From: Microthrix sp041394405
Lineage (GTDB): Bacteria > Actinomycetota > Acidimicrobiia > Acidimicrobiales > Microtrichaceae
Length of the DNA: 64,000 nt
Assembly (NCBI GenBank): GCA_041394405.1
Contig: JAWKIF010000013.1
Coordinates: forward strand, 160,527 to 224,526
Reading direction: 5' to 3'
A program made the position numbers and the translations under genes. The notes beneath the pieces were generated by a model. It searched no databases, was not told the origin of the DNA, and was given only the letters and a program-made list of their open reading frames with translations. Of this stretch, positions 1 to 7,918 are shown one piece after another; within the stretch, counting starts at the first letter, position 1; every line of letters begins with the position of its first letter.

Positions 1-1814
1 CAGCCCAGGGACCGAAGCAGGTCGAGGCGGTGGCGCGTCAGCTCGGTGTCGTGCATCAGCGAGGTCTCGGTGATCTCCAGCGTGACGGTGGCCGGGTCGA
101 CGTGTGCATCCTCGAGCGCCTCGCGCACGTCGCGGATGATGTCCTCGTGCAGCAGCTGGTGCACCGAGAGGTTGACGCTCATCGTCAGGTGTTCTCGGTC
201 GGGCAGGGACTGCTGCCACAGCTTGAGCTGGCGGCAGGCCTCGCGCAGCACCCACTGGCCAAGCGGCACGATCAAACCGGTGTCCTCGGCCAACGGAATG
301 AAGGAATCCGGCGGCATGAACCCTCGGGTTGGATGCTGCCAGCGCACGAGGGCCTCCAGACCCGTGACGTCGCCGGTCTGCAACGACACGATTGGCTGGT
401 AGTAGCACCGCAACTCGTCGGCCTCCAGCGCCCGCTTGAGGTCGGCCTTCAGCTCGAGGCGCTCGAACACCTTGGTGTGGAGGTGCTCCTCGAAGGACGC
501 AGCCTGGTTCTTGCCGCGATCCTTGGCCAGGTACATGGCCACGTCCGCACTGCGCAGCAACACTTTCGTGTCGGTGACGTCGCCGGCCTCGGTGGTCAGG
601 GCATGGGCGATGCCGATGGAGCACGTCACCTCGATCTCACGCCCCTCGATGTGGAACGGCTGGGAGACCAGGTCCAGGATGCGCTGGGCAATGGTGGCGA
701 CGGCCAGCTCGCCGCCTTCGGTGGAGACCAGGACGGCGAATTCGTCGCCCCCCAGGCGGGCGGCGAGGCCCTCGGTGCCCAGGTGGCCAACCAGCCGGTG
801 GGCAACCTGGGACAGCAACTGGTCGCCCACAGCGTGACCCAGGCTGTCATTGATGGTCTTGAAGTCGTCGAGATCGATGAACAGCGCGGCAACCGTCGTG
901 GTGCTCAAGTCGGCTGTCGCCAGTTCATCCGAGAGGCATTCGGTGAACATCGAACGATTGGAGAGTCCGGTGAGCGCGTCGTGGTGGGCTTGGTGGCGCA
1001 GGTCGGCTTCCAGCGACTTGCGCAGTGTGATGTCGCGGGCGTTCAGCACCACGCCACCCACGGCGGGGTCGGCGCGCATGTCGGTCAGCGCCACCTCCAG
1101 GGTCACCGGGCTCCCCGACTGGTGGTGCACGTCCACCTCGAAGCTGCGCGAGGCGACCGACTCGTCCTGCAAACGGCCGTCCACGACCACCTGGCTGGCA
1201 GCGAGGAGCCGCATGGAACCGTCCACGCCAAGCAACGACAAGGCGCTCGTCCCCACCAGCTGGTCAGCGTCCAAGCCCAGCAGGGGGCCGATCGCCGGGC
1301 TCACGTAGGTGAAGTCAAGGACGTCGTCGACGACGGCGACGACGTCGCTGGAGTGTTGGACCAAGGCCCGAAAGCGCGCCTCGCTGGCGGCCAGAAGATC
1401 CTCTGCGAACTTCCGGTCGCTGATCTCTCGGGCCGTCACGACGGTGCCCTCGATCTCAGGGTCGTGGCGCAGGTCTCGAGCGGTCACCTCGAACCAGCCA
1501 TAGCTGCCGTCCTCGCGCCGGAATCGGACCTCCACCGGTCGCGCCTCCGAGGTGCCGTCCGGGCTGCTGCGTTCGAGTGTCTTCGCTAGTGCCGGCCACT
1601 CCCGGGAGTGCACCCAGCGTTGCAGGTCCGAACCCAGCAACGCTGAATCCTCGTAGCCGAGCAGGTGGTCGGCCGCCGAGCTCGCGAATGCGATGCTGCG
1701 TTGCTCGTCGAGTACCAGAACGATGTCGGATGAGCTCTCGACAAGAACCCGGAACCGCCGCTCGCTCTGTTGGCGTGCCAGTTTGTCGGTGAGCGCAATG
1801 CTGTCGAGAGCCAA
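1..1814 (-). CDS. PAS-PAS-GGDEF-EAL cyclic-di-GMP signalling protein (partial)
   Basis: Turnover of the second messenger cyclic-di-GMP: a GGDEF (synthase) and an EAL (phosphodiesterase) domain in one protein. On the minus strand the frame reads two PAS-like sensor segments (around 1300-1750), a GGDEF domain with an intact GGDEF signature at 738-752, and an EAL domain opening near 420 with the typical YYQPIVSL and LEALVRWQHPTRG motifs. The 3' end lies beyond the left edge. No ATG is available upstream: the frame closes at a stop near 1880. TTG at 1814 is the best start I can propose, so the N-terminus may be truncated or mis-set. No membrane segment is visible. Two further proteins of this family lie at 36580-41108. 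Confidence 0.85.
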   Translation of the reverse strand, partial: MALDSIALTDKLARQQSERRFRVLVESSSDIVLVLDEQRSIAFASSAADHLLGYEDSALLGSDLQRWVHSREWPALAKTLERSSPDGTSEARPVEVRFRREDGSYGWFEVTARDLRHDPEIEGTVVTAREISDRKFAEDLLAASEARFRALVQHSSDVVAVVDDVLDFTYVSPAIGPLLGLDADQLVGTSALSLLGVDGSMRLLAASQVVVDGRLQDESVASRSFEVDVHHQSGSPVTLEVALTDMRADPAVGGVVLNARDITLRKSLEADLRHQAHHDALTGLSNRSMFTECLSDELATADLSTTTVAALFIDLDDFKTINDSLGHAVGDQLLSQVAHRLVGHLGTEGLAARLGGDEFAVLVSTEGGELAVATIAQRILDLVSQPFHIEGREIEVTCSIGIAHALTTEAGDVTDTKVLLRSADVAMYLAKDRGKNQAASFEEHLHTKVFERLELKADLKRALEADELRCYYQPIVSLQTGDVTGLEALVRWQHPTRGFMPPDSFIPLAEDTGLIVPLGQWVLREACRQLKLWQQSLPDREHLTMSVNLSVHQLLHEDIIRDVREALEDAHVDPATVTLEITETSLMHDTELTRHRLDLLRSLG

Positions 1815-3654
1815 AGAGATCGTAGAACACGTACTCTCGACGCTCTGTGGAGCGTGGACGGAATTGGGCTGGCGTAGACGTCATGAGCAACACGGCCGTC
1901 AGCTGTCGGCCCTGGCAAAGCAAGCGACCAGCAGGCTGTTGACACAGCAATGCCGCCGGGCGTCGTGCTCGATGTCTACGGCGGCGAGCGTCTGACTGAT
2001 GAGGACTGGATGCTCCGACTTGCCCATCGACGATACGGAGCCGGCGTATTCGGCATGGCCCGATGTCCAAGGGCTTCGGGCCGATCTCCAACGGAAGCGA
2101 CAAATCACCGTGCCACGTCAGCAAGGTCGATGTGCGAGACTTCCAGCTCCGGCTGATCTGAGTCAGTGCCTCTGCACCGGCTTGGTAGCAACTGTTCGTA
2201 GTCGAGGCGGCGAGAGCTGCGTTGGCCTCCTGGATTTGCTGTACGTGTGTTGCGGGCTGCTGACTATTTGCATCAGGAACGAATCGCGCTCAGACGAGAT
2301 CGCCAGTGCGGTCCAGGCAACAGTTAGCCAATAGATTGGCAGGGTCCCCGGATCGCCCCAGGGACTGGATGCCGCAGGGGTTGATGAGCAGGGCGGTTCC
2401 GAGCAGAAGGATGCGCCGTCTTGTCGGCCAACTCAGTCGGTTCTCCGCGGTGCTCGGTGAGTTGGCTGCGAATCGCCTGAATGAAAGGCTCCCGGCCGCA
2501 GCGAGAGAGTAGATCCCTGCCGCATGTAGCTGCGGCGAGGTCGTTGCCGAATCCACCTACGAGTTCCAACGGTGACCAACACGTCCTGGCTAGGAAGATG
2601 AATGCGACTGAAGCGCAATGAGATAGTAACTTGGGTTCGAGCGCCTGGCCCGACTGCAAGTCGTGTAGTTAGTGCAACATGGTGAGTATCAGTAGAGGCT
2701 CATCGTTGCGGATCGCGTTGATCGATTCTCGGTGGCGAGGTGCCCCATCACATCGGGCCCAGTAGGACGACGCCAGATGGCGGTTTGGGGCAACCCGTCA
2801 TGGCGCCACCGATCGAAGCGCGACGACGAGTCCGACTCCGAAGCCGGAATGAGCTGTAGCGCCGAGAATGAGCGCCAAATAGCCGGTGACAAAGAACGAA
2901 TCAGGGAGACCTGGCGGTCAGGCGCTGTTCATGGCACCGCTGAATGGTGCGGCCTATGTTGCCAGAGGACCGCTGAGAGTGCGAATCCGTACCCAGGGCC
3001 GCGCAGCCTGATCACTTCCTCGATGACCGCCGCTGATTGGAGCCAGAACGCCGAGTCCGGCGCATACGCCAGCCACCGCCCAAGCCCCGCAAGCGGGCTC
3101 TCCCGACAGCGAAAATAGAATAGCCCTAGCAGCACCGCTGCTTCACCTCGTGGCGCATGATGGCCGCGGACGGTGAAAGTGAAGGATGTCACCTGGGCTG
3201 ACAAACGTCCTCATGTCATCAGGTGCGGGCTGAACTTGAACCGTCCGCCAGTCGTGCGGCAGCGGCGCTCGTCGTCGGAGACCACGAATCCAACCTTGGC
3301 TGGATCTCCGCGCGAAAGCTCCACTGCTGTCCGGTCCAGGCAATTCCCGCACCCATCGGAGCGACTCCTCGATCCCTGCTGCGCATGGCCTTCGTCCTGG
3401 CCAGGTTCCATCGCCGCTCGTGGGCCTGGCCGCGACTGCACGCAGCGAGAATCGTGGTCTCGCTTGGGTGTCTCTGGACAGCATCGTCGAGCAGCGAGAT
3501 CCCAGGAGAGTTGGCGGCGCCGTGCTTCGGCCGATTGCAGCCATGAATCCGATGCTGACCATGGGCAAATCGCTGCCGACGTTCGGATCCGGCTGAGACG
3601 GTGAGCACGTCCAGGAACTTTTCGTGGCCGGTCACCGCTGAACCAACTTGGACG
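1815..3654. other. Lower-GC region without an intact gene
   Basis: About 1.8 kb in which no frame on either strand shows the codon bias of the neighbours; base composition is visibly less GC-rich than the rest. The open frames present are short and low in recognisable content. Fragments with some coding character remain on the minus strand, for instance a hydrophobic stretch at about 2810-2880 reading FFVTGYLALILGATAHSGFG and then a stop. This looks like decayed genes or acquired DNA that has been losing function. No transposase, integrase or tRNA was recognised. Confidence 0.5.
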
Positions 3655-3990
3655 CGCCAATGGCGTATGCTCGTGCTTCTCGTGGAAGACCAAACTTGGG
3701 TGACCCGGAAGCGACCAGCGCCCGTCGCCCCTGCTACCGATCCGTCCGGGGTCGACCGTGAGAACCTCCATCTGACCGTCGTACGGAGCGAACCAGTCGG
3801 CCAACTCGTCCGGATGAGTTGCGAAACCAGTGGTCAAACGTGGAGGCCTCAGGGCGACCGCTGGCTCGTACACTGCTGGGTGCCGGGGTGGGCGATTTCG
3901 ATGCGCCAGGCTTCCCAACGCCGATGGTCGGGCAGGTCGATGACCTCGGTATCGGGAACGCAGTCTGGCGCCAACGTCGGCGCAGCTGGC
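3655..3990 (-). pseudogene. Frame-shifted remnant downstream of the SpeD-like gene
   Basis: Minus-strand sequence just after the stop of the SpeD-like gene keeps protein-like character but in changing frames. Near 3930-4000 one frame reads PDTEVIDLPDHRRWEAWRIE; around 3660-3850 another reads ATHPDELADWFAPYDGQMEV. A third frame near 4020-4060 reads FRAHTIEQRSFGGSM and may be the displaced end of the SpeD-like protein itself. The pattern suggests one or two small genes broken by several indels; sequencing error is an alternative. Family unknown. Confidence 0.35.
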
Positions 3991-4446
3991 TCATGCTCCC
4001 GCCGAACGACCGCTGCTCGATGGTGTGGGCCCTGAACGTGCGAGCGTGAACTCGAACCGCATGCGCGGGTCGAATGGCTTGCAGGTATAGATGTCCACCG
4101 AGAAGAAGCCGGGTTCGTCCCACGCATAGACGTGGCAACCCGACGTCTCCCAGTGCATCCAGCCTGCCCATCCGTAGGTTGTGGACTGATGCAGAATCGG
4201 GGCGGTCAACGCCACCATGTCCAGCTCTACGGCCAGTTGGGCCAGGTAGTGGGTGAGGAGCGCATCGGTCATGGGCTCGTCGGTCAGTCCCTCGATCACC
4301 AAGCGTTGCCGATGGATGCCGGGGGCCAGGTCCACCATGTCGTCGCCCCGGCGGTCGGGAAGCACCTGGGGGCGAGGGTCGTCGAGGACCGTCAAGCCGC
4401 CGAGCACCTGGGCACGAGTCAGGTCACTGCGGATGGATGCAGACAT
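3991..4446 (-). CDS. S-adenosylmethionine decarboxylase (SpeD)-like protein
   Basis: Probable member of the AdoMet decarboxylase-like family, whose known members make decarboxylated SAM for spermidine synthesis using a pyruvoyl group formed by self-cleavage. The protein (about 151 aa from the ATG at 4446) contains WETSGCHVYAW followed by PGFFSVDIYTCKPFDP, the region that matches the cleavage-site and following beta-strand area of this family; the usual ESH cleavage triad is not in its classic form, so activity is uncertain. The last 15-20 residues (after RFEFTLA) read as low-complexity Ser/Pro/Gly and may be out of frame. No aminopropyltransferase gene is adjacent. It is divergent from mftA. 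Confidence 0.5.
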   Translation of the reverse strand: MSASIRSDLTRAQVLGGLTVLDDPRPQVLPDRRGDDMVDLAPGIHRQRLVIEGLTDEPMTDALLTHYLAQLAVELDMVALTAPILHQSTTYGWAGWMHWETSGCHVYAWDEPGFFSVDIYTCKPFDPRMRFEFTLARSGPTPSSSGRSAGA

Positions 4447-4727
4447 GGGTCTCCAGGTGGAGGTCTGGGGCACCCAGAGGGTGCCGCTTGGGCGATGAGC
4501 CTATGCCGAATGCCCCACAAGAATGGGTCACAGGACAGGGTGTGTCGATGGGTCAATTGGCCCCCTGATGGGGTGAAATCGTACCTGCTTCAGCCGCATG
4601 AAGGCGACCCAGGTCGGTCTCCGCCACACTCCGTGGCCGGGCGTCCGCCTCCGCAGGTGTCGGGTAGACTGTCGTGCACGCATGGACTGCTGCGGGCAAC
4701 CGCACCCCGAACGTTGGAGAACCGAAC
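4447..4727 (+). promoter_or_regulatory. Upstream region of mftA with a possible -10 box
   Basis: Divergent intergenic region between the SpeD-like gene and mftA. No gene is seen. A TAGACT hexamer at 4665-4670 fits the actinobacterial -10 consensus TANNNT and lies about 58 nt before the mftA start; no convincing -35 is visible. A GGAGA ribosome-binding motif lies at about 4715-4719, 8 nt before the GTG start of mftA. No mftR (TetR) gene or obvious TetR palindrome is present here. Confidence 0.35.
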
Positions 4728-4868
4728 GTGGCCGAGACCCTGACCGATCAGAGCCCCGAAGCTGTCGTTGCTTCGCCCGCCGATCCCGACGCCGCAGTGG
4801 AAGCGCTCGTGGACGACGAGCTGTTGGTGGAAGAGGTCTCCATCGACGGCATGTGCGGGGTGTACTGA
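4728..4868 (+). CDS. mftA: Mycofactocin precursor peptide MftA
   Basis: Ribosomally made precursor of the redox cofactor mycofactocin. The 46-residue peptide ends in VEEVSIDGMCGVY, the invariant C-terminal core of MftA; the terminal Val-Tyr pair is the known substrate that MftC decarboxylates and crosslinks. The leader is acidic and Ala-rich (EALVDDELLVEEV), as in other MftA proteins, but longer than the roughly 30 residues common in mycobacteria. The start is taken as GTG at 4728 because a GGAGA motif sits 8 nt upstream; an in-frame ATG at 4674 would make an unusually long leader. mftB and mftC follow directly. Confidence 0.93.
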   Translation: MAETLTDQSPEAVVASPADPDAAVEALVDDELLVEEVSIDGMCGVY

Positions 4869-4893
4869 GCTGTCTGCGCCTCCGTCAGACAAG

Positions 4894-5229
4894 GTGGTCG
4901 AACTCGACGAGGCCTGGGCGTTGAACCAGCGCGTCTCGCTGCGCCCCGAGCGCTTCGGTGCACTGGCCTACCACTTCGGAAACCGTCGGCTCTCGTTTCT
5001 GCGTCACCCCGACTTGGTGGAGGTGGCAGAGTCGTTGGCCGACCTGCCGACGGTGGCCGACGCGCTCCGAGCCGCCGGGGTGGAGGAGCCTCGCTGGGGC
5101 TCATTCCAGAGGGCGCTGGGCACGCTGGCCAGCTCGGACATGATCGTCCGCCGCGATGCGGTGCCCCCGGGCAAGGAGCAGGTCGCGCCACCGCCAGTGG
5201 CGGCGCTGGCGGAAGGGAAACCGTCGTGA
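4894..5229 (+). CDS. mftB: Mycofactocin peptide chaperone MftB
   Basis: RiPP recognition element protein that binds the MftA leader and presents it to the radical SAM enzyme MftC. The 111-residue product carries the family hallmarks: VSLRPERFGALAYHFGNRRL in the N-terminal wing, then RHPDLVEVAESLADLPTVAD and a basic C-terminal helix. It begins about 25 nt after mftA and overlaps the mftC start by 4 nt (GTGA), so the three genes are almost certainly cotranscribed and B-C translationally coupled. The start is set at GTG 4894, the first plausible start codon in frame after mftA; no strong ribosome-binding motif helps to fix it. Confidence 0.88.
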   Translation: MVELDEAWALNQRVSLRPERFGALAYHFGNRRLSFLRHPDLVEVAESLADLPTVADALRAAGVEEPRWGSFQRALGTLASSDMIVRRDAVPPGKEQVAPPPVAALAEGKPS

Positions 5230-6428
5230 GGGATGAACTCGCGCCCGCCCGCGGGCGCAGCGTGCCGATGGTGACCGATCAGCCCCGAGCGGCCACCCGA
5301 AGCCTGGCCGACGACTTCAAGCTGGGGCTTGAGGCACCCATCTGCCTCACCTGGGAACTCACCTATGCCTGCAACCTGGCCTGTCGTCATTGCCTCAGCT
5401 CGTCCGGGCGACGCGACCCGGCAGAGCTGAGTACGGCTGAGTGCTACGGCGTCATCGACGAGCTGCAGCGGCTCGGGGTGTTCTACGTGAACCTCGGCGG
5501 TGGCGAGCCCATGTTGCGGCGCGACTTCTTCGACGTCGTGGAGTACTCGACCGCCCATCAGGTTGGCGTGAAGTTCTCCACCAACGGCACCTACATCGAC
5601 GCGCCAGCCGCCCGCCGGTTGGCCTCCATGGACTACCTCGACATCCAGCTGTCCATCGACGGGGCCAGCGCTGCGGTCAACGACAGCCTGCGGGGCGCAG
5701 GCTCCTGGGCCGCGGCCCGAACGGCCATGGACCATCTGGCGGCGGCCGACTTCGGCGCCTTCAAGATCTCGGTGGTCGTCACCCGCCACAACGCCCACCA
5801 ACTGGACGAATTCCGGTCGATGGCCGCCGACTACGGAGCCCAGCTGCGAATCACCAGGCTGCGCCCGTCGGGCCGCGGCGCCGACACCTGGGACGAGCTC
5901 CACCCCACCCAGCAACAGCAGCGCGACCTCTACCACTGGCTGTTGGATCGGCCCGACGTGCTCACCGGCGACTCGTTCTTTCATCTCAACGCATTGGGCA
6001 CCGAGCAACTGCCGGGGCTGAACCTGTGCGGCGCCGGCCGCGTGGTGTGCCTGATCGACCCGGTCGGCGACGTCTACGCCTGCCCGTTCGTGATCCACGA
6101 CGAGTTCCTGGCGGGCAACGTGCGGGACAGCGGGGGCTTCACGGGCGTGTGGCGCGGCTCGGACCTGTTTTCATCCCTGCGAGAGCCGACATCGGCCGGG
6201 GCCTGCGCCAGCTGCGGCGCCTACGACGCCTGCCAGGGGGGCTGCATGGCATCGAAGTTCTTCGTCGGGCTGGAGTTGGACGACCCCGATCCGGAATGCG
6301 TGCTGGGTCACGGCGAAGCTGCTCTGGCCGAGCGAGGCCTGAACGGCAGCCCCGTGCCCCGTCCCGGCGCCGACCACTCCCGTCCGGGCGCGCCGGTTCC
6401 GGTCAGCATCGGCACCCGACCGGGCTGA
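5226..6428 (+). CDS. mftC: Mycofactocin radical SAM maturase MftC
   Basis: Radical SAM enzyme that oxidatively decarboxylates the C-terminal Tyr of MftA and then forms the Val-Tyr C-C bond. The 400-residue protein has the CX3CX2C cluster motif CNLACRHC near residue 49, LGGGEPML as the SAM-binding GGE motif, and a Cys-rich C-terminal SPASM domain (CASCGAYDACQGGC and a later Cys) for auxiliary Fe-S clusters. Start is the GTG at 5226 that overlaps the mftB stop. The last 45 residues are Pro/Gly-rich and probably disordered. A methyltransferase gene follows 36 nt later. Confidence 0.95.
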   Translation: MRDELAPARGRSVPMVTDQPRAATRSLADDFKLGLEAPICLTWELTYACNLACRHCLSSSGRRDPAELSTAECYGVIDELQRLGVFYVNLGGGEPMLRRDFFDVVEYSTAHQVGVKFSTNGTYIDAPAARRLASMDYLDIQLSIDGASAAVNDSLRGAGSWAAARTAMDHLAAADFGAFKISVVVTRHNAHQLDEFRSMAADYGAQLRITRLRPSGRGADTWDELHPTQQQQRDLYHWLLDRPDVLTGDSFFHLNALGTEQLPGLNLCGAGRVVCLIDPVGDVYACPFVIHDEFLAGNVRDSGGFTGVWRGSDLFSSLREPTSAGACASCGAYDACQGGCMASKFFVGLELDDPDPECVLGHGEAALAERGLNGSPVPRPGADHSRPGAPVPVSIGTRPG

Positions 6429-6464
6429 CGGACCCGGCAACCCGGCGATGACAGACTGACGCCC

Positions 6465-7142
6465 ATGGCAGGCAAGGGGTTCGAGTTCACCGAGGAGCTG
6501 CGCAGCTACGTGCTGGAGCACTCGGCGATCCGCTCGGAGAGCGAGCGTGCGCGCGACGCCCGGGCCTGGTTGGTGCAGCGCACCCACGAGGCGCTGGCCG
6601 ACGTGGCCGGCATGCAGATCGCACCCGAGCAGGGGCCGTTGCTCACCATGCTGGCTCAGTTGGTTGGCGCCACGTTGATCGTGGAGGTGGGCACCTTCAC
6701 CGGACTGTCGGCGCTGTGCCTGGCCGAGGGGCTGGGAGAAGGCGGCCGCGTGATCTGTCACGACCGCAGCGAGGAGTGGACGGCGGTGGCCCGGGAGGGT
6801 TGGCAGCGGGCCGGCATGGACGACCGCATTGAGTTGCGGCTGGGTCCGGCGGCCCGGACCCTCGCCCAACTGCCGGCCGAGCCGATTGACCTGGCCTTCA
6901 TTGACGCCGACAAGGAGGGCTACATCGGCTATCACGAGGAGCTGGTGCCTCGGCTTCGCGCCGGCGGATTGCTGGTGATCGACAACGCGCTGTGGTCGGG
7001 ACGGGTGGTTGGCGAGGCCGATGCTGATGATGCCAACACCCTCGCTCTTCGTGCCTACAACGATCATGCGGCGGCGGACCAGCGGCTGGACGTCACCATC
7101 GCGAACGTCGGTGACGGCCTGCTGTTGGGTCGAAAGCGCTAG
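6465..7142 (+). CDS. Class I O-methyltransferase (COMT/CCoAMT-like)
   Basis: SAM-dependent methyltransferase of the small-molecule O-methyltransferase family 3, which methylates catechol-like or hydroxylated substrates with a divalent metal. The 225-residue length is typical. Visible motifs: VEVGTFTGLSALCLAEGL (SAM-binding motif I), FIDADKEGY (motif with the metal-binding Asp) and VIDNALWSG (second metal site). It lies 36 nt after mftC in the same direction. A methyltransferase called MftM is known to methylate mycofactocin glycosides in mycobacteria; whether this gene has that role is only a guess from position. Confidence 0.8.
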   Translation: MAGKGFEFTEELRSYVLEHSAIRSESERARDARAWLVQRTHEALADVAGMQIAPEQGPLLTMLAQLVGATLIVEVGTFTGLSALCLAEGLGEGGRVICHDRSEEWTAVAREGWQRAGMDDRIELRLGPAARTLAQLPAEPIDLAFIDADKEGYIGYHEELVPRLRAGGLLVIDNALWSGRVVGEADADDANTLALRAYNDHAAADQRLDVTIANVGDGLLLGRKR

Positions 7143-7248
7143 GTCGATCGCACAGGTGGCCGGTGTGGGCCCATCCTCGGCCTGAGCCGATGGAACCTGA
7201 TCGTCCCAGGCGCCTTGATGCAGTGCTCCGTGCCTCCGAGGGGGCCCC

Positions 7249-7875
7249 ATGAACGACGCAACAGCAACTGCGGAGCGAGGGCCCTCAGGCGCCCAACCTG
7301 ACACGGGCAACTCGGCGACACCGGTCGCCGAGGAACCGCTGCCCCACGGCATGCCGACGTGGCCCTGCGGAGGGGCCGTTCCGCTGGACGAACACCTGCG
7401 CCGTCGTATCGCCGAGGGGTCGCCCCGCCTCCTGCTGGCTCCGCTGAGATTGACCATCGCGCTTGGCGCGGCGACGGCGTTGGCGGCCCTTGCCGCCCCC
7501 GGCCCGTGGCTGATTGTGCCGGTGTTGGCCACCCTGGCCGTCCTGCCGGTTGCCATGGCACGTCAACGCGATGCGCACCAGCGCCTCTTCGACGGCGAAA
7601 CAGAGGTGTGGAAGGCCCGGGTGACCGACCTGGGCCTGGAAGACGAACCGCAGAACGGTCCGCTGACCGCCCTGCGCTCGATCGTGGAAGGGGCCTGGCC
7701 GGGGTCGGTGCAGGACCTGCGCATCCAGGCCACCTTTGGCGAGCTGGTGGTGGCCAACCGGGGTCAGCGGGTGCCGAGCGGGCCGTACCGCCTGGTGATC
7801 CGTCCGGGTTTCGACCACCTGGCGCTCGCGGGGGACGGCGGAGTGTGGATGCTGCCGTGGACCGAGGCCGGATAG
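7249..7875 (+). CDS. Hypothetical membrane protein
   Basis: Unrecognised 208-residue protein. Residues 1-55 are a polar, Pro-rich cytoplasmic-looking segment. Two closely spaced hydrophobic helices follow (about 65-85 and 88-104: LTIALGAATALAALAAPGPW, then VPVLATLAVLPVAMA), forming a hairpin. The C-terminal 100 residues are soluble, with the look of a PH-like beta domain (QDLRIQATFGELVVANRG, then PYRLVIRPGFDHLAL). It lies between two genes of the mycofactocin neighbourhood in the same direction, but I see nothing that ties it to that pathway. Confidence 0.7.
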   Translation: MNDATATAERGPSGAQPDTGNSATPVAEEPLPHGMPTWPCGGAVPLDEHLRRRIAEGSPRLLLAPLRLTIALGAATALAALAAPGPWLIVPVLATLAVLPVAMARQRDAHQRLFDGETEVWKARVTDLGLEDEPQNGPLTALRSIVEGAWPGSVQDLRIQATFGELVVANRGQRVPSGPYRLVIRPGFDHLALAGDGGVWMLPWTEAG

Positions 7876-7918
7876 CCGCTACTTCGCACCGGCGCCGCCC
7901 AGCGGCGATCATGGGGGC

